This document shows positions 40,196-49,763 of a stretch of DNA of 64,000 nt, one piece after another. A model generated the notes under the pieces. That model saw nothing but the letters and a program-made list of their open reading frames with translations, made no database searches and was not told where the DNA came from. Every line of letters begins with the position of its first letter. Position 1 is the stretch's first letter. The DNA is from Chloroflexota bacterium (GTDB lineage: Bacteria > Chloroflexota > Dehalococcoidia > Bin125). The stretch is from assembly GCA_009838735.1 (NCBI GenBank), contig VXQZ01000037.1, positions 165,370-229,369 on the forward strand, written 5' to 3'. Both the position numbers and the translations under genes were made by a program.

Positions 40196-40540
40196 TTACA
40201 CCGTCAACGCACTGTCCATCTCATTCGACTCTCGGTCTCCGAGCCAATATTTGCGCGCCACGTTCCCGCCTCGCCGGATTCTCGACGCCTTGATCCAGAT
40301 GCCCCGGCAATTGATGCGATCGTTGAGATAGATGTCCACCGCGTCACCGTGACGCTCGACCTTGAGTTGGGTGGACTTTACGGCCAGGCAGGCTCCGAAA
40401 TGGACTCGGCCGGTGTTCAGGTACAAGTCGGCGTGTGGCATTGTTGGCCGGCAGTTTGCCTGGGGACGGGGATGTGTGCGTTGTCGGAGAGGGGGCCGAA
40501 GACTTCGGGCTCTGCGTCAGGGAGGCGAGGTGTTGAGATC
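40196..40540 (-). pseudogene. Decayed C-terminal fragment of a second PD-(D/E)XK/N6-MTase restriction-modification protein (frameshifted)
   Basis: HFGACLAVKSTQLKVERHGDAVDIYLND matches HFGANKAVMPGQGKIERRGDLVDVYLND of the 42507..45617 protein; upstream DAEPEVFGPLSDNAHIPVP (another frame) matches DTESDVADLLADNTHIAVP. Confidence 0.7.
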
Positions 40541-40946
40541 GCATAGATCGTCGCACAAGGTAGGGCGCAGCCCGAACGCAGACCGCAGGCCCAGAGTATG
40601 TGTCTGCCAGATTCGTCAATGAAGCCGATGCCTCGATGGTCTCAAATCATGCATTGAGGAGACGGCCGATCATCCGCAAGTGTCGGCCTCGTCCTTGAAG
40701 GTCCTCCGCGCCGGCAACGTGCCGATCACGAAGGAAGAAGCTGTGCGCCGGTCTCTTGCCGCTCGAGAACTCGCCTCGCTTTCGGATTCAACTGCAAGTT
40801 AGATGCGGGACGGCCCAAGTCGAACAGATCGTCAACCGTATAGGTGTCAATCGCCTCTAACGAGCGGTCAGACAGAACCGCCTTACGACACGCCGCACCT
40901 CGGTGAGTCGATTATCTTGCTGTGTCTCGAATCGCTCGACCTCTAG

Positions 40947-41413
40947 ATTGCCGACGCCGCCGCGCAAATTGAAGTCGACGAGGCATACTTGGCGGTGCTG
41001 TGCGAGGTTCACAGGACCGTCAATGTGGACCTGGCCATTCGTCTGGAACAGGCATTCGAGGAACCGCCGAAGTGTGGATGCGGATGCAAGCCTCCTAAGA
41101 CCTGGCCCAGACGCGATTGAAGTCGGGCCACATTCGGGTGAAGCCGTTCGAGTCAGCGGCCTGAATGTGTTGCGCGACAACCCACAACATCCCGGTGAGA
41201 CCATTCGAGACGACTGCGTCGAGGCGCTCGGCCTGACAATGGCAGAAGCGGCGGCGCATTTGCAGATCGAGGAGTCGACCCTGGCGGCTGTCTGCGCCTG
41301 CGAGGCGCCGATTACTGCCGACCTGGCCATCCGCTTCGAGCAAGCCCTCGGCAGCACCGCCGACACCTGGCTCCGCCTGCAGAACGCCTACAACCTTGCC
41401 AAGGGCCGCAAGA
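40947..41413 (+). pseudogene. Two degenerate tandem HigA-like (XRE) antitoxin fragments
   Basis: Frame 0: IADAAAQIEVDEAYLAVLCEVHRTVNVDLAIRLEQAFEE; frame 1: HPGETIRDDCVEALGLTMAEAAAHLQIEESTLAAVCACEAPITADLAIRFEQALGSTADTWLRLQNAYNLA. Confidence 0.6.
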
Positions 41414-41425
41414 GGACCTGTCAGA

Positions 41426-42514
41426 TCAAGAGGATCGAGTCTGCACTTTGGCTGCATCAGCGGGAATCGTCGGCTGCGTCAATGCGAGCCCGCGCCAGAC
41501 CAGAGGTTGCCGTGTCTTGCAGTCAACCACGCCTTGCAGATTGGGTGGATTATTGGGGTTGGCCCTTGCCGTGTCCAACTGAGCCTGGGTCAACCCGCAT
41601 GCTGGATGTTCTCCGTCTCCGGAGAAGTCAACGCCCGACACGTCAGTTCCGGTCAGATTCGCATCAGAGAATACAGATCCCTTGACCCGTGACGACGTGA
41701 GACTTGCATCGTGCAAATCTGCTTCCGAAAAGTCGGTATCCATCAACGTGGCGCCGACGATCGTCGCTCTGGCAAGGTTCGCATTCGAAAAGTTGGCCTT
41801 AAAGGAATAGATTCCCGACAAATCAGCATCGATAAGGAGTACCGTCTGGAAATTGCTAAAGCTGAACCTAGCCCTTCTGAGAACTACATCGTCCAGTTCC
41901 ACTAGACCATACTCATGCCGAAACACCGCCTTGTTTTGCAAGGCCTTCGCAGGTATTCGACTATCGGGTTCATTGCGTCGACCTATCGAGTCGACCGCAG
42001 CCTGGATATCATCACGCAGCCACGCTGACGAGCCTGCTCCCAAATGGTGTGTCGGGTACCGTATGAAAGTGGTCAACAGCCTGATCACGTCAGGGCGATA
42101 TCTCTCTGAATCGTCTTCGACGAGCCTATCAAGTGCGTGTATGCCGCCTAGTCTGGTAGAAACAGTTGAACTGCCGAGCATCTGAGCGGCCTGTTGGAAG
42201 CGCTCGTCGAGAAGTCTCCGTTGCGACACCTCTGTCTGGCGAAGCGCGGTATCTACCTGCTGTCGGGCTGCGTGGGCTTGTTGATTGGCCGAATGGGCCC
42301 GCCAACTCGCCACGCCGATGGCGATCACTCCGCCAATCAGAATCCCTGCAGTGGCGACACGCTCCATTCGGTCTGGCCATGAAGAGGCGAACTCCATCCC
42401 ATCGCGATGGATCGGTGCTGCGATATCTGAAGGCCACCAACCCACCGTATAACTGATCGCAGAGACCAGTCCGACTCCAGTGACGGCGAGGAGAACCGGC
42501 ACTCCCTTACTCAC
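41426..42514 (-). CDS. Pentapeptide-repeat protein with N-terminal membrane segments
   Basis: Two hydrophobic segments, then A[DN]LxxAxF pentapeptides (LIDADLSGIYSFKANFSNANLARATIVGATLMDTDFSEADLHDAS); start overlaps the upstream RM gene stop by 8 bp. Confidence 0.8.
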   Translation of the reverse strand: MSKGVPVLLAVTGVGLVSAISYTVGWWPSDIAAPIHRDGMEFASSWPDRMERVATAGILIGGVIAIGVASWRAHSANQQAHAARQQVDTALRQTEVSQRRLLDERFQQAAQMLGSSTVSTRLGGIHALDRLVEDDSERYRPDVIRLLTTFIRYPTHHLGAGSSAWLRDDIQAAVDSIGRRNEPDSRIPAKALQNKAVFRHEYGLVELDDVVLRRARFSFSNFQTVLLIDADLSGIYSFKANFSNANLARATIVGATLMDTDFSEADLHDASLTSSRVKGSVFSDANLTGTDVSGVDFSGDGEHPACGLTQAQLDTARANPNNPPNLQGVVDCKTRQPLVWRGLALTQPTIPADAAKVQTRSS

Positions 42515-45500
42515 GTGAAGCCTCCTGTACCCCTAGAAGAACCGCCACCCGCCGCGCAACCTCCGAAAACCAGCCGACCTCCGACACCTCCAGTCCCCGA
42601 TCCAGCACCTTCGACTCCCGGTAGCTCAGCCACTTCTTGAGGACCTGGTAGCCGCCGAGGCGGTAGCTCCAGACTTCGATGGGTATGTCCCGCCAATACG
42701 CGTTGTCGTTGAGGTAGACGTCGACCAAGTCTCCTCGTCGCTCGATCTTCCCCTGGCCGGGCATGACGGCTTTATTGGCTCCAAAGTGGCCCCAGCCGGC
42801 GGTGAGGTGGAAGTCGGCGGGTTGCATGGGGAGGCCGTCGACCGTGGTGGGGACGGCGATGTGGGTGTTGTCGGCGAGGAGGTCGGCGACGTCAGACTCG
42901 GTGTCGAGCAGGCGTGCGAGGCGGTGGCCTCGGGCGGCGGATTGGGCGAGCTCGGCAGGGTCGTCGGGCAGGGGGATGCGGGGCCAGCCCATGCGCAGTC
43001 CGCCGGCATTAGCCTCGCGGTAGGCGGGGTCGTGCAGCGTGGCGAGGACATGGTGGAAGAGATCCTCGGGCGTAGCGTCCATGGACTCGATAGAGGCCCG
43101 CGCCCGCTCACTCAGATTGGCGGTCCGTTTGACGCCGTCCACCTCCTCGCCGAACTGGTCGTCTCGGAGGTAGAGGGGGATGCACGTGGCGCCTCGGTCG
43201 AACAGATCGAGGCATCCGATAGGAGAGATCACTTGTGCCGGCGACCATTCGCGACGGGGCTTCTGTTGAGACACAATCGCCATGTTGCCGGCGAACACGT
43301 GCGGCTGATACTCCGGGCGCGGGCGATCTAACAGGCTTGACGTAGAGGACCAGTAGAGCCAGCGGACATCGAACGGACGGTAGGCGAAGCGGACGAAATC
43401 GGAATCGGTTGTCTCGACATGGTTACCGACTTGCTCCTTGAGCTGCTCCAAGTCGAGGCCAACGACAAGTGAATCGCGGCTCGTTTTCACGCCTGGGTAG
43501 TAGGCGGGAAAGAGACTTACCAAGGTCGGCCAATCGAACCAGTTCTCGCTCACCGCAATCGGAGCGAATGGCAACCCCAGCCCCTTCATCGGTCTCAGGT
43601 GGCGGTACTGCTCGGACGGATCGGGGTTAGCGTCTTCGTCTAGTTCACGGAGCTTGCCTGTCCCCCACAGTTCCCGCCAATCAACCCGCTCCGGAGACTT
43701 ATGCTTCTCTTTCCGCACCAACGTCGCAATCGCCGTACCGACCTGGATGCCGACCGGATCGTCCTTGGTTGAGAACACGCTCGGATCGGAGTCCCCTTCG
43801 GGCGTGAGCTTACCGGTGCGGTACTTGTCTCCGTTGAGGTTGTCGATGCGGATGATGTCGAAGGCGTCGAGGTAGCGCTGTCTCATGCCGGGGAAGGAGA
43901 GGCCGTCGAGCCAGGAGTAGTTGCTGATGAAGCAGACGATGCCCTTGCCGGTCTTCTCGGCGATCCGGCGCTCGGCCATGCGGAAGAAGCGCACGTAGAG
44001 GTCGTTGAGTCCCTGGCCCTGCGGCTTGGGCACGTCGGGTCCGGAGACTGGTTGTTTAACGGTGCGGTAGGCGTCCGACAGCGCCCGCTCCTCCGGCACG
44101 TCGGGCACGCCGGGGAAGCCGTTGTATGGCGGGTTGCCGAGCACGACCAGGATCGGACGCTGCTGCTTGACCTGGTTGGCGCTGCGGCGCTCCTGTTCCA
44201 GCTCGGGGAAGGGCAGCGGCTTGGTCGTGTGCGGTTCCCAGCCGGTCAGGGCGTTGGTCAGGAAGACGCCGGCGCGCTGGTTGGGCGAGAGTCCCGCGCC
44301 CAGGCGCTCCAGCGCGAGTCCGATTTCGAGGTGCGAGACGACCAACGGGGCGGGCATGATCTCGAAGCCGAAGACGCGGGTCGCAGCGGCCTGGCGGACC
44401 GACTCGGCCCAGGTCGCGCCGCCTGATGCTTGCTCGGTCTCGGCGATCCGCCGCAGCGTCTCGACCAGGAAGGCGCCCGTGCCGCAGCAAGGATCGAGCA
44501 CATAGACGCGTTCGTCGGCCAGTCCCTTGGCAATGCCGAGGTCGTCGCGCAGCGCCCGGTCGACGCGCGCCACCATGTAGCGCACGATCTCGCGCGGCGT
44601 GTACCAGACGCCTAGCGATTTGCGCAGTTCGGGGTCGAACGCCTCAAGGAACGGCTCGTAGAAATACTGCACCGCCTCGCCCTCGCTGAAGCTCTTGAGG
44701 AACGCCTCGCGGTCGACCCGTTCCAGCGCCGCCTCGACCCAGTCGAGCACCTCGTCCAGTCCCAGCCGCTCCAGCCGGCCTGGATCCGTGATTTGATGGA
44801 AGAGCATGCGCAGCACCGGCGCACGCAGTTCGTAGACCGTGTCTTTCCAGCCGAAGCGTCCCGGCTTCCCGGCCCGCGCCCAGAGCACCCAGGCGGCGAA
44901 GACGCCGTAGAACAGCGTCTGCACCAGCGTCGAACGGAAGAACCGGCCGCCGTCCTCGCTCTCGAAGGACATGCCCAGGGCCTGCTCGATCGCCTCGCGG
45001 ATCGTGGCCAGCGAATCCTCTTCCTCGGCCGCCTGCTCGACCCGCTGCAGCGCGTCGCGGGCGTATGAGGCGAGCAGCCGGGCGAGGTCGCGGGGCTCGG
45101 AGATGGTCGAGCGGTGCGACATCACGCGCAGCAGGTACTCGCCCAGCGAGACCCCGTGCCGGTTGGCGGCGCGCGTGGTGTGTTGGAGCAGTTCGTCGAA
45201 ACCGGCGACGGAGTCTGCGAGCGAATAGCGCTCCAGGGTCGCCATTGCGCCGCCGTTGTCCTGTCCAACCAGCGCGAACTCGCGCAGGTTGGTCACGAGG
45301 ACGAGCTTGCGGGCCTGCCAATACTGTTCGACCTGCTCGGAGGCGATCAACGCATCGAGGTCGGCGTCGGCGCCCTTGACCTCGACTACGCCGCGATCCG
45401 GGTCGGTGCTCTCGCCGGAGAAGAACCCGAGGTCGGGCTGGCCGGGATTGGTCTCGCTGTAGTGAACGACGGCGCGGACCTTCGGCGTCAGTTCGTCGCC

Positions 45501-45617
45501 GACGGCGTCGAAGAGGTTGTCAAGCGCGGTGTAGTGCGAGAGCTCCGGTGTCCCGACGCGGCTGACGGCCGAGATCGCGTCGAGGTACTGCTTGACAGCT
45601 TGGCGGATGTCACTCAC
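42507..45617 (-). CDS. Single-chain restriction-modification protein: N-terminal PD-(D/E)XK-like nuclease plus N6-adenine methylase plus specificity region (type ISP/IIG-like)
   Basis: PDLGFF...GVVEVKG nuclease-like motif; SAM motif VLDPCCGTGAFLVETLRRI; catalytic NPPY in VVLGNPPYNGFPGV. Confidence 0.85.
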   Translation of the reverse strand: MSDIRQAVKQYLDAISAVSRVGTPELSHYTALDNLFDAVGDELTPKVRAVVHYSETNPGQPDLGFFSGESTDPDRGVVEVKGADADLDALIASEQVEQYWQARKLVLVTNLREFALVGQDNGGAMATLERYSLADSVAGFDELLQHTTRAANRHGVSLGEYLLRVMSHRSTISEPRDLARLLASYARDALQRVEQAAEEEDSLATIREAIEQALGMSFESEDGGRFFRSTLVQTLFYGVFAAWVLWARAGKPGRFGWKDTVYELRAPVLRMLFHQITDPGRLERLGLDEVLDWVEAALERVDREAFLKSFSEGEAVQYFYEPFLEAFDPELRKSLGVWYTPREIVRYMVARVDRALRDDLGIAKGLADERVYVLDPCCGTGAFLVETLRRIAETEQASGGATWAESVRQAAATRVFGFEIMPAPLVVSHLEIGLALERLGAGLSPNQRAGVFLTNALTGWEPHTTKPLPFPELEQERRSANQVKQQRPILVVLGNPPYNGFPGVPDVPEERALSDAYRTVKQPVSGPDVPKPQGQGLNDLYVRFFRMAERRIAEKTGKGIVCFISNYSWLDGLSFPGMRQRYLDAFDIIRIDNLNGDKYRTGKLTPEGDSDPSVFSTKDDPVGIQVGTAIATLVRKEKHKSPERVDWRELWGTGKLRELDEDANPDPSEQYRHLRPMKGLGLPFAPIAVSENWFDWPTLVSLFPAYYPGVKTSRDSLVVGLDLEQLKEQVGNHVETTDSDFVRFAYRPFDVRWLYWSSTSSLLDRPRPEYQPHVFAGNMAIVSQQKPRREWSPAQVISPIGCLDLFDRGATCIPLYLRDDQFGEEVDGVKRTANLSERARASIESMDATPEDLFHHVLATLHDPAYREANAGGLRMGWPRIPLPDDPAELAQSAARGHRLARLLDTESDVADLLADNTHIAVPTTVDGLPMQPADFHLTAGWGHFGANKAVMPGQGKIERRGDLVDVYLNDNAYWRDIPIEVWSYRLGGYQVLKKWLSYRESKVLDRGLEVSEVGWFSEVARRVAVLLGVQEASRE

Positions 45618-45733
45618 TGATTGCCCAATTTCCTTACCGATGTTCTCCGCATTCTCGCTCAGATCAGCAAGAGCGGTCGAACGGCCGTTGATTCCCTGAC
45701 AAGAAGATCCGAGGTTGTCGCAATCGTGGCAAG

Positions 45734-45743
45734 TGTCTAGACA
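45734..45743. promoter_or_regulatory. Perfect 10-bp palindrome TGTCTAGACA in the divergent intergenic region
   Basis: Read directly; lies between the RM gene start (45617, minus) and toxin start (46038, plus). Confidence 0.25.
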
Positions 45744-46037
45744 AGGAACATCTAGTCACCCGCGAGGGTATTCGAGCACCACCTGAGGCAAGTGTCCGAT
45801 TTGCAGCGCCTGCGGTCGGCACTGAGCTGGTTCTCGGATTTGTGTCGACTCACAAGGCCAGGCAGTCGACTTCCGCACAGCGCACGTGCGACGCGCGGTG
45901 GTTGTGGTGGACTGGGCTGCCGCACCGCCAGACGGCAGAGGAATAGATCGCCGCAAACTGCGATCAGCCATATTCCGTGGTCCATCCGGAGGATCTCGCG
46001 AAAACCCCGAATATCGCATCCGTGCTATGATCTGGGC

Positions 46038-46400
46038 GTGCCGACCGTACGCTACTTCGAGGATGCAGACGGTTCGATTCCGGTCTTCGACTACATCGAC
46101 TCCTTGGATCAGGCGGGACGCGGCGCAGAGGCGGCGGGCATGCTCTCGGACATCGACCTGTTGGCGGCGATCGGCATGCCGGGCGCGCAGCAGAGGGGCT
46201 GGTCGTTCAGCCGACTCATCGATCCCGAACTCAGGATCTGGGAATTGCGGCCCGGCAACCATCGGATCGCATACGCCGCCATTGCGGGCGACCTCGTGCT
46301 TCTGCACGCCTGGCGGAAGCAGACGCAGAAACTCGATGCTAGGGCGTTGCGGCGCGCCCAACGCAACTACTGGCGCGCCGTGGACCGGATCGGCCAGTGA
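46038..46400 (+). CDS. RelE/HigB-type (Gp49-like) toxin
   Basis: VPTVRYFEDADGSIPVFDYIDSLDQAG...SFSRLIDPELRIWELRPGNHRIAYAAIAGDLVLLHAWRKQTQKLDARALRRAQRNY; likely GTG start. Confidence 0.8.
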   Translation: MPTVRYFEDADGSIPVFDYIDSLDQAGRGAEAAGMLSDIDLLAAIGMPGAQQRGWSFSRLIDPELRIWELRPGNHRIAYAAIAGDLVLLHAWRKQTQKLDARALRRAQRNYWRAVDRIGQ

Positions 46401-46419
46401 CTCCCCTCCGCGCGAAAGG

Positions 46420-47487
46420 ATGACGACCATGGCAACTCCGGCCGGACCCACCCACGAAGAGATGCGCGATCGCTTGCTCCAGAAAGGCAGCTCAGAGCTA
46501 CGAGAGGAATACGCCCGCCTCGGACCGCGACGAGACGCCATCGTCGCGTTGTTCCGCGCACGCCAACTGCGCAAGTTGACACAGTACGAACTCGCTCAGC
46601 GGGCGGGCGTCAGCCAGGGAGTGATCAGCCGACTTGAGAGCGGCGGACACAGTCCCAAACTAGAGACGCTTGAACGAATCGCCAGAGCGATGGACTTCCG
46701 CCTAGAGCTCAAGTTAGTGGACGACCGCGAGCGCGGCGCCGCCGCGAGCGGCACGGTCGCCGGGCGTCGACGCGAACGACCGGCGGCTGAGATGGTGGAT
46801 ACTCAGCCGACCGACGGACAGTCGAGTCGTGAGACGCGGTTGGCGGAGACCACTGCAGCCGGGTACGAACTCTTGAGGCAAACAGCAGATGCCTATCGAG
46901 ACCAGGGCTATGAGGTCTCAATTGAAGAGGAGCTCGATTTTCTGCCCGGGTTCCGAGCCGACCTGTTGGCGCGCAAGGGCGATCAGGTACGGGTGATCGA
47001 AATCAAACCTCGCTCCATTGTGGTCAACTCAGGCGCGCTGGACCAACTGGCGCGAGCGATTAAGGAGCAACCGGGCTGGAGTCTCGACGTGGTGCTGGGG
47101 GCCGAAACGGAGCAGCAGGAGCCGCCGCGCGCGGTGGACCCGTTCATTCGCGAGCATGTGCAGCGCCGGCTCGATGAAGCCGAGCAGGTGCTTGACGAAG
47201 GGCACCCCGAGTCGGCCTTTCTGCTGGCCTGTTTGGCGTTCGAAGCGAGGATCGGACGGCCATTTGACGACCGCGGCCGATTGCGTGAGCGATTCGCGGA
47301 ATTCGCCCGGATGTCGGAACCGGCGGCGATTCGGGGCATGTTCTCGGCGGAGGAGCGGGAAAGACTGATCCGTCTCTGGGAACTGCGAAATGCGATCGTC
47401 CACGGCTACCACGCGCCTGAGTTCAACGAGGCTTCGGTCAGGGAACTGATCGATGTTGTTCGAGAACTTGGTACTGCTGCCGCCTGA
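46420..47487 (+). CDS. XRE-HTH + PD-(D/E)XK nuclease-like + HEPN-like fusion (candidate multi-domain antitoxin/effector)
   Basis: HTH FRARQLRKLTQYELAQRAGVSQGVISRLESGGHSPKLETLERIARAM; nuclease-like FLPGFRADLLARKGDQVRVIEIKPRS; HEPN-like RLWELRNAIVHGY (Rx4H). Immediately downstream of the toxin. Confidence 0.75.
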   Translation: MTTMATPAGPTHEEMRDRLLQKGSSELREEYARLGPRRDAIVALFRARQLRKLTQYELAQRAGVSQGVISRLESGGHSPKLETLERIARAMDFRLELKLVDDRERGAAASGTVAGRRRERPAAEMVDTQPTDGQSSRETRLAETTAAGYELLRQTADAYRDQGYEVSIEEELDFLPGFRADLLARKGDQVRVIEIKPRSIVVNSGALDQLARAIKEQPGWSLDVVLGAETEQQEPPRAVDPFIREHVQRRLDEAEQVLDEGHPESAFLLACLAFEARIGRPFDDRGRLRERFAEFARMSEPAAIRGMFSAEERERLIRLWELRNAIVHGYHAPEFNEASVRELIDVVRELGTAAA

Positions 47488-47849
47488 CTGGGGTTGAGCT
47501 GCGATCGAATGCGACCTCGCAACGCTGCGGATTTTCCAGACCGTGCGGGTAGTGGCGAGCCGCAGCGTTTGCGAACCCCGGCACTAGCAGCTGAGGTTCA
47601 GGATCGGCGCGCCTTGCATCAGGTTCTGATGACAGTCGCTCTCTGCGGTGCTCCAACCAAGCACGCGACTTGGCCTGGAACAGCAAGCAGCTCACAGATA
47701 CGCCTGCGCTCTTGCTTCCTGCTCACCAAGATGCTGGCTAACACCACTCGAGGGAGTAGCCGCTCGCGTAGGGGGAAACTATGCCGATCCCGCGAGTAAG
47801 CTCAGCCAGATATCCGATGACAAACCACCACCGACGGCTTGGTCAGCGA

Positions 47850-49763
47850 CTACTCCACTAACTCCATCTCCTTCAGAAAGCGCGACGGAGCCCTTTTCCA
47901 TCCGAACACCTCCCGCGAGTAGGTCAGCGTGAGACTGCTTTCGGCACGTGTTATCGCCACAAAACAGTTGCGCCGCTCTTCCTGGATTTCCTGGCTTGCC
48001 GGCCCCTTCTTTACGGCCCAATAGCTAGGTAGCTGATCTTCAACCAGACCAACCAGGTACACGTGCTGAAACTCCGCCCCCTTGGCCCCGTGAATGGTGT
48101 AACAGGGAACAGCCTCTTTTGGGGGCCTAGGCGTCTTCGCGCGAAGATCCAGCCCTTGCAATAGCACGTTCAGCGTGACTTGATCCCTACCAACCTCACC
48201 GGCAACCTCTGCCACCAGCTCGTGCCAGGTGTCAAGTTCCTCACTGAACTCATCTTCATCGTTGTCTGGCGGTCCCACATCTGGCAACGCGTCAAACCAC
48301 TTCAGAGCCATCTGAATGAAGCTCCAAAAGTCCAATTGCTCGGAGATCATCGGGATGCCGTTTGTCAAGAGCTCCCTCGTAGCCGGGTCCAATCCGGGGT
48401 TGTTAGACGCAACGCGTCGCCAAGCACGAAGGTAGTCAGCATCAGCAGCTGCAGCGTCGGCCACGATGTCCCGAACTTGCAGATTAGCGCCCGCCAACTC
48501 AAAGAACGACTTGCAAATCCGACGAAGTTGCTCCCTGTCCTGTCTAGAGTTCGCCAATCTGAGGATAGAGTGCAACCAAATCAGCTGTTGGCTTGTAAAC
48601 TCATCCTTTCGCATGGCTATGTAAGCAGGAATCTCTTCGGTCGCCAGAGCCTCAAGGATTGGTTCTAGTAGTCTCCGAGTGCGAGCAAGCACTACGCAGT
48701 TGCGGCGTTCCTGAACAGATCGGCCTGCCAGATCCGCTGCGACCCACGCCGCCTCGTCCTCAAAGCTGTGGAAGTCCTCCACTCTAATGACGTTGTCTGC
48801 CTCCTCCACTTTGTGAGCGACCAGCATCGACTTTTCGAAGATCCGAGTTACGTTGCCGCGTATGAGCTTGTTGGCAACGTCCACGACCTGAGCAGGGCAG
48901 CGGTAGTTCTCTGGCAGCTGAAGTACGGTGACGCCGAAGTCGTCTCTCAGAGAGAGCAGTCGCTTTGGGTCCGCGCCATTCCATTGATAGATCATCTGAT
49001 CATCGTCGGCGACCACGAACAGGTTTCTCGTCGTGGGGTCAACGACGTTCACAAGCACGCGATACTGTGCCAGATTGGTGTCCTGAAACTCGTCGACACA
49101 AACATACGGGTAGATGCGATTAATCAGGCGGCGGATAGCTGCATTGCCTTCCATTAGGGCAATAGCCTCGGCGATCAGCGAGCCAAAGTCCAACTGGTTG
49201 TTTTCCACCATTAGTCGCCGGAAGGAAGAATAGACAGCCGCCAATGCCTCCGCATCTCCTAGATTGCGATGGCGAAGATCCTGTAGAGCACGATCCGGAG
49301 CCACACAATCGTCCAATAGGCGGTTGATCATCGGCAACAGTTGTTCTCCTCGGAGGGCGAAATCGGGAAACTGCTTGCCCGCATCCTGGATGGCCTCATC
49401 AAGTACGGACTCTCTATCCACGGTTTGGGACAAGATGGTGAAGTTGGGCTCTAGCCCTATGTGGTGTCCGTGCTGTCGCAGAATGTCCACACAGAAAGAA
49501 TGAAAGGTCGTTAGCCGTATCCGGTCTCCCGCGTTGGGTACAAGCTGCTCGATTCGCTCTCGCATCTCTGCCGCCGCCTTGTTGGTAAACGTGAGCCCGA
49601 GAAGTCGGAAAAACCTGTTTGGGTTCTCCTCCACTATCCTGGCAATGCGGTATGTGAGCACCCTCGTTTTGCCGGAACCTGGACCAGCCAGCACCAGAAG
49701 AGGACCGTCGCCCCAGTTCGCTGCTTCGAACTGGCTGGCATTCAATGAGGACAGGTCAACCAT
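47850..49763 (-). CDS. gajB: Gabija GajB-like UvrD/Rep-family helicase
   Basis: Walker A LVLAGPGSGKTRVLTYRIARIV, VDEFQDTNLAQYRVL, QLPENYRC, TIHGAKGAEFQHVYLVGL; 8-bp overlap with the upstream OLD nuclease. Confidence 0.88.
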   Translation of the reverse strand: MVDLSSLNASQFEAANWGDGPLLVLAGPGSGKTRVLTYRIARIVEENPNRFFRLLGLTFTNKAAAEMRERIEQLVPNAGDRIRLTTFHSFCVDILRQHGHHIGLEPNFTILSQTVDRESVLDEAIQDAGKQFPDFALRGEQLLPMINRLLDDCVAPDRALQDLRHRNLGDAEALAAVYSSFRRLMVENNQLDFGSLIAEAIALMEGNAAIRRLINRIYPYVCVDEFQDTNLAQYRVLVNVVDPTTRNLFVVADDDQMIYQWNGADPKRLLSLRDDFGVTVLQLPENYRCPAQVVDVANKLIRGNVTRIFEKSMLVAHKVEEADNVIRVEDFHSFEDEAAWVAADLAGRSVQERRNCVVLARTRRLLEPILEALATEEIPAYIAMRKDEFTSQQLIWLHSILRLANSRQDREQLRRICKSFFELAGANLQVRDIVADAAAADADYLRAWRRVASNNPGLDPATRELLTNGIPMISEQLDFWSFIQMALKWFDALPDVGPPDNDEDEFSEELDTWHELVAEVAGEVGRDQVTLNVLLQGLDLRAKTPRPPKEAVPCYTIHGAKGAEFQHVYLVGLVEDQLPSYWAVKKGPASQEIQEERRNCFVAITRAESSLTLTYSREVFGWKRAPSRFLKEMELVE

